Part shown: positions 33,351 to 41,495 of the stretch, piece by piece
How the letters are laid out: each line of letters opens with the position of its first letter
Numbering within the stretch: the stretch's first letter is position 1
Source of the DNA: Verrucomicrobiota bacterium
GTDB lineage: Bacteria > Verrucomicrobiota > Verrucomicrobiia > Opitutales > Opitutaceae
Direction of reading: 5' to 3'
Assembly (NCBI GenBank): GCA_016235555.1
Contig: JACRKC010000060.1
Location: 1 to 64,000, forward strand
DNA: 64,000 nt
The notes under the pieces: generated by a model
Told to the model about the DNA's origin: nothing
Seen by the model: the letters and a program-made list of their open reading frames with translations, nothing else
Databases searched by the model: none
Translations under genes and position numbers: made by a program

Positions 33351-35174
33351 GTGAATCTCCGTGCGGTGCGCGAAATCATGGTGGGTGGAGGACTGGTCCT
33401 GGCCGGTGCGCTGGCCGGTTGCCAGCAGGCGGCGCCCGAAAGCGCCGCGCCGGTCGCGCGGCCGGGGCTGGTCGCGCCCGCGCGCGTCAACCCACCCGGG
33501 CGCAGTGGCGATGCGTTCGTGATCCTCACGGGCGGCGGCACGCCGCTGACCAACGAATACTCGCACTACCTCCAGGCGCGGGCGTTGTCGGATTTCTTCC
33601 ATGCGCGCTACCCGGCGGAGGCGGTGTGGACGTTTTTCGGGATCGGCAATCGCACCGGTGCGCCCGGCATCCTGGCCGACGTGCATCGCCAGACCAAGGA
33701 CGGCGGGCTCGTGCTCGACTCGTGGTTTCCCGGTGCGCTGCGAAGCAACCGGCCGGCGACGAAGGAGAGTTTTCTCGCCGCGCTGCGCGACGAAATCCTG
33801 CCGCGCGTGGCGGGCGGCGGCACGCTCTACCTTTTCGTCGGCGATCACGGCGAACTTTCGCCAGCCAAGGATGGCGAGAGCGCCGTCACGATGTGGCAGC
33901 TCCGGCGCGGCTCCGGCGGCCGCGGCTGGAACACCGATAACCGCGGTGTGCTCACCGTGACCGAGCTGCGGGCGGCGCTCGCCACCGGGCTCGGTCGCGG
34001 ACGGGTGGTCTTCTGCATGACGCAGTGCCACTCGGGCGGCTTTCACTTTCTCGGCGTGCCGCGCGACATCGCGAAGCCGGGCGCGCCGCCGCTGCGCGTC
34101 GCAGGCTTCACCGCGACCGACGAGGAAAATGTCGCCGCCGGCTGCGACCCCGACCCGGACCCGGAAAACTGGGCGGGCTACGAGCGCTACATCCCCGAGG
34201 CGCTGCTTGGCGCCGATCTGATGACGGGAGCGCGGCGGAGCGCGGAGCGGGGGTCGTTCGAGGCCGCGCATGAAGCGGCGTCGCTCGTGGATTTCACGAT
34301 CGATCTGCCGCGGTCGAGCTCCGAGCAGTTTCTCGATGGCTGGGCGGACTACATCGACCGCAAGTTCGTGCGCTCGCTCGCCGGCTCCGCGACCGAGCGG
34401 CGCGCGCTCACGGGCTACCAGCACGCGCTCGACGGCCGCGCGCCCGTCACGCCCGGCGACCCCGCGCTGGTGCTGCGCGCGGAGCGTTTCCAGCGGCTCA
34501 CCGCGGCCCTGGGCAGGGAGTTTCCCGCGACGGCGAAACTGCTCACCACCGGCACGCGCCACGAACTCGAAGCGGCGCTCAACGCCCGCGAGCCGCGCGG
34601 CGGCGGTGGACCGGGACGCCGCGGCGGCGGCGCCACCGCACGACGGCTGTGGCCCGAGACGATCCGCCCCGCGTGGAAGGCCGCGGTCGAGGCCGGCACG
34701 GCGGGCGTGTTGCCGGCCGCGGCGGTGCGGTTCGAGAAGCGGTTGCTCGAACTCGAGGACGGCGGGCGTGATTTCTTTTCCGGCGGCGGCCGGCGCGGCG
34801 GGATGTTGAACGAAGTCTACTGGCAATCCGGGCAGAGCACGCCCGTCGTGACCGATCGCGCGCGCGCCGAGGCCGTGCCGCGGTGGGCCGCGGAGCGGCG
34901 CCAGAAAATCCTCGAGTGGGCCAGGTCTTCCGGCAACGACGCCGTCCGCACCGCCGCGGCGACGCTCACCGCCGCGCCGCCGCGCGCCCCGGGGCCGGCG
35001 CGGGAGCCCGCGATCAACAAGACCGCGGTCGAGCGCGTGCTGTTTTACCGCCGGGTGCTCGGCGCGTGGGGTTTCCTCAGCGCGACGGAAAATCACGCCG
35101 CGCTCGCGCAGCTCGCGGCCCTGATCGAGTTGGAGCAGACGCCGCTGCCGCCGCCAGCGGTGAACGGCATGTGA
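33351..35174 (+). CDS. caspase/legumain-like cysteine-peptidase lipoprotein
   Basis: A 607-aa protein. The first 24 residues form a lipoprotein signal ending LAGALAGC. A caspase-fold (C13/C14-like) domain follows: the catalytic His lies in FVGDHGELS (His166) and Cys in FCMTQCHSGGF (Cys226), each at the end of a hydrophobic strand (GTLYLFVGDHG, RVVFCMTQC). The remaining 300 residues are helical and of unknown function. The GTG at 33351 was chosen because it supplies the positive n-region of the signal; an ATG at 33378 is the alternative. The upstream part of the frame is MITE copy 2. A membrane-anchored peptidase is likely; its substrate is unknown. Confidence 0.75.
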   Translation: MNLRAVREIMVGGGLVLAGALAGCQQAAPESAAPVARPGLVAPARVNPPGRSGDAFVILTGGGTPLTNEYSHYLQARALSDFFHARYPAEAVWTFFGIGNRTGAPGILADVHRQTKDGGLVLDSWFPGALRSNRPATKESFLAALRDEILPRVAGGGTLYLFVGDHGELSPAKDGESAVTMWQLRRGSGGRGWNTDNRGVLTVTELRAALATGLGRGRVVFCMTQCHSGGFHFLGVPRDIAKPGAPPLRVAGFTATDEENVAAGCDPDPDPENWAGYERYIPEALLGADLMTGARRSAERGSFEAAHEAASLVDFTIDLPRSSSEQFLDGWADYIDRKFVRSLAGSATERRALTGYQHALDGRAPVTPGDPALVLRAERFQRLTAALGREFPATAKLLTTGTRHELEAALNAREPRGGGGPGRRGGGATARRLWPETIRPAWKAAVEAGTAGVLPAAAVRFEKRLLELEDGGRDFFSGGGRRGGMLNEVYWQSGQSTPVVTDRARAEAVPRWAAERRQKILEWARSSGNDAVRTAAATLTAAPPRAPGPAREPAINKTAVERVLFYRRVLGAWGFLSATENHAALAQLAALIELEQTPLPPPAVNGM

Positions 35175-35256
35175 GGTGGGCGGACACATCCCCGTGCCCG
35201 CTTGAGACGGATGGACAGAATCGAACGAATGCGGGCGCGGGACGCGCCCGCCCACC

Positions 35257-36981
35257 TTAATACCCCATCGCGCAGCCGTCCTTCCGGCTCTCGCTCGCGC
35301 CCCAGTAGACTTTGTTCGCGGCATCCCAGCGAATCGCCTGGTAGCCGCCGAAGCTGCCATCCCTCGGGCCGGTGCGGATGGTGTGGCGGCGCTGGGCGAG
35401 CGCGCGCTCCGTCTCGCCGGGCACGCCGCTCTCGAGCATCACGTAGCCGCCGTCCCGCATCCGCGGAAGGTCGTAGTTGGAGGAGCCTTCGTGGCGCCAG
35501 CGCGCGGCGTCGCCGGCTTCCTGCACGTTCATGTCGAAATCGATCTGGTTCACGAGCACCTGCACATGTGCCTGGGGCTGGACCGAGCCGCCCATCACGC
35601 CGAACGCCAGCCACGGCTGCCCGTCCTTCATCACGAAGCCGGGGATGATGGTGTGGAACGGGCGCTTGCCGGGCGCGTAGACGTTGGCGTGCGCGGCGTC
35701 GTGCATCACGAACATCGCCGCGCGATCCTGCAGGCCGAAGCCGAGGCCGGGCACCGCGATGAATGAGCCGAGGTTCAGGTAGTTGCTCTGGATGAGCGAC
35801 ACCATGTTGCCGTCGGCGTCGGCCGTGCAGAGGTAGATCGTGTCGCCGGCGTTGAGCGCGGGGTGGCCGGCGTCGTAGGTGAGCGCCGCGCGCGCGGGGT
35901 CGATGAGCCGGCGGCGCGCGGCGGCGTAGTCCTTCGCGAGCAGGCCGGCCAGCGGGATCTTCGCGAAATCGGGATCGGCGTAGAATTTCGCGCGATCCTC
36001 GAACGCGAGCTTCTTGGCTTCGATCATCAGGTGCAGCGTTTCGGGCGACTGGTAGCCGAGCTTCGCGAGCGGGTAGCCCTCGAGAATGTTCAGCATCTGG
36101 AGCGCGGCGATGCCCTGGCCGTTGGGCGGAAGCTCAAAGACATCGTAGCCGCGGTAGTTGACCGACACGGGCTCGACCCACGTGGAGGTGTGCTGCTCGA
36201 AATCGATCCGGCGCAACCAGCCGCCGTGCGTGCGCATGAACGCGTCGATCGCATCCGCGATCTTCCCGCGGTAGAAGGCGTCGCGGCCGCCGTCCGCGAG
36301 CAGGCGCAGCGTGCGGGCGAGCGCGGGATTCTGGAAGATCTCGCCTTCGCGCGGCGCGCGACCGCCGGGCGCGTAGAGGTCGAGCAGGGCGCCGGGCGGT
36401 TGGAAGGCGCGCGCGGCTTCGACCTCGTGGCCCCAGAGGCCGGCGATGAATTGCGTGACCGGAAATCCCTCCTCGGCACAGCGGATCGTGGGCGCGAGCA
36501 GGTCGCGCAGCGGGCGGCGGCCGAACTTGCGGTGCAGTTCGAACCAGCCGTCGGCACAGCCGGGCACCGAGATCGGGAGCAGGCCGCGATTGGGGATCGT
36601 GGTGCGGCCGAGCTTCGCGAGTTCGGCCTGCATCTGCGCGAAGCTCAGGCCAAGCGGCGAGCGGCCGGAAGCGTTGAGGCCGTGGAGTTTTTTTGTCTTC
36701 GCGTCCCACACGATCGCAAACAGGTCGCCGCCGAGGCCGCAGCCGGTGGGCTCCATGAGGCCGAGCGCGGCGTTGGCGGCGATGGCGGCGTCGACGGCCG
36801 AGCCGCCGGCCTTGAGCACGTCGAGGCCGATCTGCGTGGCGAGCGGGTGGCTCGTGCACACCATGCCGTGCCGGGCGAGGACGGGCGAGCGGGTGGCGAA
36901 GGCGCGACCGTCGATGCGATCGGGCTGCGCGAGGAGCGGGGCGGCAAAAACGATCGCGACGAAGGAGAGCAGTCGTTTCAT
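35257..36981 (-). CDS. gamma-glutamyltransferase-family Ntn hydrolase
   Basis: A 574-aa protein. A signal peptide (1-18) is followed by a GGT large-subunit region (HPLATQIGLDVLKAGGSAVDAAIAANAAL) and the autoprocessing nucleophile Thr381 in NAGDTIYLCTADADGNMVS. The small subunit has SNYLNLGS and GGSVQPQAHVQVLVNQIDF. It should self-cleave before Thr381 and act in the periplasm on gamma-glutamyl compounds such as glutathione, or on a related acyl substrate. Family members also include cephalosporin acylases, so the substrate is open. The start is at the ATG giving the signal peptide. Confidence 0.87.
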   Translation of the reverse strand: MKRLLSFVAIVFAAPLLAQPDRIDGRAFATRSPVLARHGMVCTSHPLATQIGLDVLKAGGSAVDAAIAANAALGLMEPTGCGLGGDLFAIVWDAKTKKLHGLNASGRSPLGLSFAQMQAELAKLGRTTIPNRGLLPISVPGCADGWFELHRKFGRRPLRDLLAPTIRCAEEGFPVTQFIAGLWGHEVEAARAFQPPGALLDLYAPGGRAPREGEIFQNPALARTLRLLADGGRDAFYRGKIADAIDAFMRTHGGWLRRIDFEQHTSTWVEPVSVNYRGYDVFELPPNGQGIAALQMLNILEGYPLAKLGYQSPETLHLMIEAKKLAFEDRAKFYADPDFAKIPLAGLLAKDYAAARRRLIDPARAALTYDAGHPALNAGDTIYLCTADADGNMVSLIQSNYLNLGSFIAVPGLGFGLQDRAAMFVMHDAAHANVYAPGKRPFHTIIPGFVMKDGQPWLAFGVMGGSVQPQAHVQVLVNQIDFDMNVQEAGDAARWRHEGSSNYDLPRMRDGGYVMLESGVPGETERALAQRRHTIRTGPRDGSFGGYQAIRWDAANKVYWGASESRKDGCAMGY

Positions 36982-37059
36982 AGGCGCGACGGTGGCGCGG
37001 GGGCGGTGAGGCGGCGAATCCGAAATTGTTCCGGTCGCGGCGGGCCTCCGCATCCGGCC

Positions 37060-37082
37060 AAAGTAACCTATTGGGTTACTTT
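37060..37082. repeat. 5-nt-loop palindrome, AAAGTAACC arms
   Basis: Perfect 9-bp arms around TATTG. The stop codon of the Y-family polymerase gene (TAA, 37076-37078) lies in its right arm. Confidence 0.85.
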
Positions 37083-38362
37083 CCCTCCGGGGGGCGGGGT
37101 GTTTTCGGTTTGAGGCGCCGCTCGCGGGCGGCGTCGATCTCCTCGAGCTCGGGATCGGGGATGCGGGTGAAGGCGATGCGCATCGGGGCGTAGTCCGTGG
37201 CGCCGTGGGCGCCACCGAAGTAGACGGAGTTTTTTCCGAAGGTCTTGTTCAGTTCGTCGACGGCGGAGTGCAGGCGGGCGCGCGAGGTCTCCTTGTCCGC
37301 CTCGAAGAGATCAGGGGTGTGCTCGGCGCCCGTGAGCAGGTGCGTGAGCACGACGCCGACCTGGAGTGGGGCGCGGCCACGGAGCTCGCGCGGGCGGCCG
37401 GCCCAGAGTTCGTTGAGGACGTGGGTGAAGTGCAGCGTGTCCTGCGTCTCGTTGCAATGGCGCGCGGCGTCCCAGTCTTTCCGGTCGGTGTAGCGCACGG
37501 TGAGGTGCAGGGCGCCGGCGTAGTGGCCGGAGTGGCGCAGGCGCATCGCGGCTTTTTGCAGGAGACGGTGGAGGACGGCGAGCGCGGTGGCGTCGTTGCG
37601 GCCGGCCGGCGGGAGCACGTGGCCGTGGCCGATGGTGTTGTGCTGCGACGGCTCGCGCTCGAGCGGCGCGCCGCGCATCCACTCGTAGAACCGCGCGCCC
37701 TCGACGCTGCCCCAGATGGCGCGGAGGCGGTCGCGGCTGGCGGCGTAGAGTTGCGCGATGGTGGCGATGCCGGCGGCGCGGAGGCGTTTTTCCATGTTGG
37801 CGCCGATGCCGGTGAGATCGCGCAGTTCGAGGTGGAGGAGTTTTTGCGGGAGGTCGTCGCTGTCGATGAGCACGAGGCCGTCGGGCTTCTGCATGTCGGA
37901 GGCGACCTTGGCGATGAACCAGTTCGGCCCGAGGCCGATGGAGCTGCGGAGCAGCGGGCCGGCGTCGCGGGCGATCTTCGCCTTGATGTCGCGCGCGATC
38001 TGGAGCGCGCGCGCGGGCCGGGCGAAATCGCCGCTGAGCTCGCACTCCAGTTCGTCGATCGACTGCACTTTCTTCACCGGAAGGCAGGTCTCGACGAGGG
38101 CCTTCAACTGACGGTGGTAGCGGATGTAGAGGTCGGGCCGCGACTCGACGATGATGATGCCGGGGCAGCGCAGGCGCGCCTCGGCGACGCGGATGTTGCG
38201 TTCGAGTCCGAGCGCCTTCGCTTCGAGGCTGATGGCGACGCAGCCGGTGGTCTCGGCCAGGACGGGCACGACGCCCACGGGCTTGCCGCGGAGTTCCGGC
38301 CGCTCCTGCTGCTCGACGGAGGCGAAGTAGGAGTTGAAATCGATGGCGAGGGCGCGGAGCAC
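37076..38362 (-). CDS. Y-family DNA polymerase (DinB/ImpB-like)
   Basis: A 428-aa polymerase with catalytic Asp8 in AIDFNSYFASVEQ and the Asp103-Glu104 pair in SIDELE at positions identical to E. coli DinB. The palm and fingers (VAISLEAKALGL) are followed by the helix-hairpin-helix (LTGIGANMEKRLRAAGI) and a little-finger domain. It performs translesion synthesis. It has no visible beta-clamp motif at the very end. It starts with GTG and is divergent from a phosphoesterase gene, sharing a 64-bp gap. The stop codon lies in a palindrome. Confidence 0.9.
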   Translation of the reverse strand: MLRALAIDFNSYFASVEQQERPELRGKPVGVVPVLAETTGCVAISLEAKALGLERNIRVAEARLRCPGIIIVESRPDLYIRYHRQLKALVETCLPVKKVQSIDELECELSGDFARPARALQIARDIKAKIARDAGPLLRSSIGLGPNWFIAKVASDMQKPDGLVLIDSDDLPQKLLHLELRDLTGIGANMEKRLRAAGIATIAQLYAASRDRLRAIWGSVEGARFYEWMRGAPLEREPSQHNTIGHGHVLPPAGRNDATALAVLHRLLQKAAMRLRHSGHYAGALHLTVRYTDRKDWDAARHCNETQDTLHFTHVLNELWAGRPRELRGRAPLQVGVVLTHLLTGAEHTPDLFEADKETSRARLHSAVDELNKTFGKNSVYFGGAHGATDYAPMRIAFTRIPDPELEEIDAARERRLKPKTPRPPEGK

Positions 38363-38426
38363 GGACGGATTTTCCGCGGTGAAAAACCGCTGTCAAACGG
38401 CGCGTGCCTGCGCCAGCGTGGCGGCC

Positions 38427-38861
38427 ATGCGCATCGCCGTGATTTCCGACACGCACGACCGGGTGCCGGCGAAGCTGCCGGCGCGGCTCAAGGACGCGGA
38501 CGAGATCTGGCATCTCGGCGACGTGTGCGAACCGGGGGTGCTGGCGGAGATCGAGGCCCTCGGTCCGCCGGTGCGGGTGGTCCTGGGCAACTGCGATGCG
38601 TGGCCCGACTGGCCGCTGTCGCTGGAGCTGGAGCGCGAGGGCGTCAGGTGCTTCCTCACGCACATCCCGCCCACCCGCGTGCCCGCGGGTGTGCACACGG
38701 TGCTGCACGGGCACACGCATGTGCCGCGGGACGAGGTGCTGGGCGGCGTGCGCTGGCTCAATCCGGGGTGCATTTCCCGGCCGCGCGGCGCCGGGACGAG
38801 CTTTGCGTGGCTGGTCGTGGAGGGTGGCAGATTGGTCAGTTGGAAACTTGTGCCGGTGTGA
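38427..38861 (+). CDS. YfcE/MJ0936-type metallophosphoesterase
   Basis: A 144-aa calcineurin-like phosphoesterase with all metal motifs: SDTHD (Asp8, His10), GDV, GNCD and GHTHVP near the C-terminus. Small enzymes of this type hydrolyse phosphodiesters or pyrophosphates. It is followed by the phosphatidyltransferase gene 22 bp later; the two and the metallopeptidase after them are probably one operon. It is divergent from the Y-family polymerase. Confidence 0.88.
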   Translation: MRIAVISDTHDRVPAKLPARLKDADEIWHLGDVCEPGVLAEIEALGPPVRVVLGNCDAWPDWPLSLELEREGVRCFLTHIPPTRVPAGVHTVLHGHTHVPRDEVLGGVRWLNPGCISRPRGAGTSFAWLVVEGGRLVSWKLVPV

Positions 38862-38883
38862 AATCGTGCGCACAGTCGCGCCC

Positions 38884-39471
38884 GTGAACCGCCCCGTTTC
38901 CGTCTGGCCCAATGTGCTCAGCGGCACGCGCATCGCGTTGATGCCGGCCGTGCTCATGACGGCGCTCGCGGGTTCGCGGCGGTGGTTCCTCGTCCTGCTG
39001 ATCACGGCGTTGCTGACCGACGCGCTCGACGGCTACCTCGCGCGGCGGCTCAACGCCTACACCGATCTCGGGCGCAAACTCGACAGCGTGGCGGACTACC
39101 TGACCATGATCACGGGCATCGCCGGCATCGCCCTGCTGTGGCCCGACATCATGCATCGCGAGCTGGCCTGGGTGGCGTCCGGGCTCGTCGCGTTTTTTGC
39201 GGTGATCGTCTATGGACTGGTGCGGCTGGGGCGGGCGCCGTGCTACCATACGTGGGCGTCGAAGATTCTCGCCGTGGCGTGTGCGTTCTCCCTCGTGCCG
39301 CTGCTCGCGGAGTGGACGCCGCTGCCGTTCCGGGTGGTGATGGCGCTGCTGGTGGCGTGCGGCGCGGAGGAGCTGATGATCGCGTTGCTCGTGCCGTGGC
39401 ACGAAGGCGAGGTGCCGACGGCGTGGCACGCGTGGCGGCTGCGGGCGGCGCGCAAGGCGGAAACCCGATGA
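38884..39471 (+). CDS. CDP-alcohol phosphatidyltransferase
   Basis: A 195-aa membrane protein with the family motif DGYLAR, then GRKLDSVAD, matching DGx2ARx8Gx3Dx3D, and about five hydrophobic helices. It joins a CDP-linked diacylglycerol or similar donor to an alcohol in phospholipid synthesis. The acceptor (glycerol phosphate, inositol phosphate or other) cannot be told by eye. The GTG at 38884 was taken as start. The stop overlaps the next ATG (ATGA). Confidence 0.88.
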   Translation: MNRPVSVWPNVLSGTRIALMPAVLMTALAGSRRWFLVLLITALLTDALDGYLARRLNAYTDLGRKLDSVADYLTMITGIAGIALLWPDIMHRELAWVASGLVAFFAVIVYGLVRLGRAPCYHTWASKILAVACAFSLVPLLAEWTPLPFRVVMALLVACGAEELMIALLVPWHEGEVPTAWHAWRLRAARKAETR

Positions 39472-40229
39472 ACGACGCGAGCCAGCAGAGTTTTCTGGAC
39501 CTGTTCAGCCCGGCGCCCGGTGTGCATCAGGCGCCGCCGCCGACCCCGCATCACGGGGCGGCCCAGCCGGGGGTGGTTTTCGAACGCAGCCCCCGGGCGC
39601 ACCGCTACCGGCTGACGCTGCGGCGGGATGGCACGGCGGTGGCGACGATCCCGCTGCGCGGTTCCGTGCGGGAAGCGGAGAAATTTGTCGCGCAGCACGC
39701 GGAATGGCTGGAGCGGGCGCGCGAGCGGCAGCGGCGGCGGCCGCGCGCGGCGGAGATCTGGGTGGTGGGCACGCGGGTGTTGTGGCGCGGGGCCCTGGAG
39801 GAAATCCGGGTCGCGGTCGCGGGCGACAAGCCGCAGGTGTGCCTCGCAGCGGATGTGTTCCGCGTGCGTGCGCTCGAGGGTGATCTGCGACCGACGCTGG
39901 AGGCGCATTTCGCGCGGCGCGCGAAGGTCGAACTGCCGGCGCGCACCTGGGAGCTGTCGGCGTTGACCGGCGTCGGCGTCACGCAGGTGACGGTGCGCAA
40001 CCAGCGTTCGCGCTGGGGCTCGTGCACGGCGGGCGGGACGATTTCGCTGAACTGGCGGCTGGTGCAGACGCCGGATTTCGTGCGCGACTACATCATCTAC
40101 CACGAGCTGATGCACCTGCGGGAGATGAACCACTCGGCGCGCTTCTGGGCGCGGGTGGAGGAGGTGTGTCCCGGCTGGCGCGAGGCGGAACGATGGCTGA
40201 AGCGGAACGGGAGCCTCGTGGGGCTGTGA
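39468..40229 (+). CDS. YgjP-like (DUF45) metallopeptidase
   Basis: A 253-aa protein. The conserved NQRSRWGSC (about 178-186) precedes the zinc motif HELMHL (212-217) and NHSARFW, the hallmark of the YgjP/WLM-type M48-related metallopeptidases. The N-terminal 35 residues are Pro/His-rich and poorly conserved. It is coupled by ATGA overlap to the phosphatidyltransferase. The cellular substrate is not known. Convergent with the FKBP gene; a twin hairpin lies between their stop codons. Confidence 0.88.
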   Translation: MNDASQQSFLDLFSPAPGVHQAPPPTPHHGAAQPGVVFERSPRAHRYRLTLRRDGTAVATIPLRGSVREAEKFVAQHAEWLERARERQRRRPRAAEIWVVGTRVLWRGALEEIRVAVAGDKPQVCLAADVFRVRALEGDLRPTLEAHFARRAKVELPARTWELSALTGVGVTQVTVRNQRSRWGSCTAGGTISLNWRLVQTPDFVRDYIIYHELMHLREMNHSARFWARVEEVCPGWREAERWLKRNGSLVGL

Positions 40230-40277
40230 AGGAATTTGCCCGGCAAATTCCTTAAGTTTTTCGCGAAGCGAAAAACT
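40229..40277. repeat. twin 3-nt-loop hairpins between convergent genes
   Basis: Hairpins at 40229-40251 minus-plus arms AAGGAATTTGC (loop CCG) and 40255-40277 with arms AGTTTTTCGC (loop GAA). They are the same class as 14123-14174. Because they separate two convergent stop codons they may serve as a two-way terminator here, although U-tracts are lacking. Confidence 0.85.
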
Positions 40278-40809
40278 ACCGGAAGTCGATCAGTTCCACC
40301 TCGAAGATCAGCGTGGCCTTGCCGGGGATTCTCGGCGGGGAGCCGCGGTCGCCGTAGCCGAGCCAGTGGGGGATGATGAGCGTGCGCTTCTCGCCTTTCT
40401 TCATGGAGGCGAAGCCCTCGTCCCAGCCCTTGATGACGGCGCCCGTGCCGAGACGGAACGTGAGGGGCACGCCGCTCGCGTAGGAGCTGTCGAAGCGCGT
40501 GCCGTCGAGCAGACGGCCGTCGTAGTGCGCGATGATTTCCTGGCCGGCCTGCGGAGTGGTGGTGCCGGTGCCATGGGCGCGGACGACGTAGCGGAGGCCG
40601 GAAGGGAGCTTGTGCGCGGCGCCGTAGGTTTTGTCGATGAGGAGTTCGTCGGCGGCGGAGAACTGCGGGCGTTTCGCGTCCATCGCCTCGCGCATGGCGG
40701 AGTTGATGGGGCGGCCGGGGTTCTGGCGGGCGAAGATGCCGGAGCGCACGACGAGGGCGATGGTGGCGAGGACCACGGCGAGCAGCAGCAGGTAGAAAAA
40801 ATTGCGCAT
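40276..40809 (-). CDS. membrane-anchored FKBP-type prolyl isomerase
   Basis: A 177-aa protein. An N-terminal helix (about 4-22) anchors it or acts as a signal. The FKBP domain (about 90-177) has GQEIIAHYDGRLLDGTRFDSS, GVPLTFRLGTGAVIKGWDEGFASMKKGEKRTLIIPHWLGYG, and FEVELIDF at the end. It catalyses cis-trans isomerisation of prolyl bonds, presumably in the periplasm. The ATG at 40809 was selected; the upstream reading leads into MITE copy 3. Confidence 0.9.
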   Translation of the reverse strand: MRNFFYLLLLAVVLATIALVVRSGIFARQNPGRPINSAMREAMDAKRPQFSAADELLIDKTYGAAHKLPSGLRYVVRAHGTGTTTPQAGQEIIAHYDGRLLDGTRFDSSYASGVPLTFRLGTGAVIKGWDEGFASMKKGEKRTLIIPHWLGYGDRGSPPRIPGKATLIFEVELIDFR

Positions 40810-40875
40810 GGGAAACGCGTTTGTGGAAGGGCCGCCGCCGCCCGGCAACTCGATTTCCCCGATCCACCGCCGCCG

Positions 40876-40991
40876 GGGCGCATCTCAGTTTCATGCACTG
40901 CGGAGGGGCGCTTTTCCAAGCGCCCAAGCCCGGCGGTTGAAAACCGCCGCTCCGTCGCTCTTACCGGACGGCAAGACTCTGAGATGCGCCC
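40876..40991. mobile_element. MITE copy 3
   Basis: A 116-bp element with ends GGGCGCATCTCAGTTTC and CTCTGAGATGCGCCC and the same hairpin core as copies 1 and 2. It is flanked by a perfect 9-bp direct repeat CCGCCGCCG (40867-40875, 40992-41000). The simple composition of that repeat makes it weaker evidence than at copies 1 and 4. Confidence 0.85.
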
Positions 40992-41003
40992 CCGCCGCCG
41001 GCG

Positions 41004-41378
41004 TCAGGGCGAGTAGGTGATGGTGCGCGTGCCGCCGAGGCCCAGCACCGTGATCGGCGTGGCCTGCGTGTAGAACGACGGGTAGGTCTCGTTGGCCACG
41101 AGGGCGAAGGCTTTCACGTAGTTGGTGGCGCCCACCAGGTTGTTGAAATCGACATAGGCCTCGCCGAATTCGTGGAAATACTGCTCGGCGGCCGACGCGA
41201 GCTGGCGGGCATTGTTGAGCACGGCCTTGTCCTGGTTGGCGCGGCGCACCTGCTGGAAGCCGGGGATCGCGAGCGAGGCGAGCAGGCCGATGATCACGAC
41301 CACCACCATGATTTCGACGAGCGTGAACCCCCGGAATTTCGCGCGGAAAGGGGGGAAGGTGCGTGATGGCGGGTGCAT
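41004..41378 (-). CDS. type IV pilin-like / pseudopilin
   Basis: A 124-aa protein with a prepilin signal: RGFTLVEIMVVVVIIGLLASLAIP, with cleavage after Gly17 and the conserved Glu5 of the mature protein. The C-terminal 75 residues form the short globular part typical of the GspG/GspH-like pseudopilins common in this phylum. It would be processed by a prepilin peptidase and assembled into a pilus or type II secretion pseudopilus. It stands alone, next to a MITE. Confidence 0.87.
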   Translation of the reverse strand: MHPPSRTFPPFRAKFRGFTLVEIMVVVVIIGLLASLAIPGFQQVRRANQDKAVLNNARQLASAAEQYFHEFGEAYVDFNNLVGATNYVKAFALVANETYPSFYTQATPITVLGLGGTRTITYSP

Positions 41379-41495
41379 GGGGGCTGGCCGGACGTCCAGA
41401 GCGTGAGGGCAGTAAAGTGATTTTCCGCCGGCGGGCGCGCCAAATCTTCCGTCCGGTTGTAAGTATTTAATGAACGCCGTCCGTCCGGGCGGCCG

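Noticed and set aside
40229-40277. ordinary rho-independent terminator pair between convergent genes
   Set aside because: The hairpins lack U-tracts and the same structure occurs at 14123-14174 between co-directional genes, so repeat family is the better primary description; termination remains possible.
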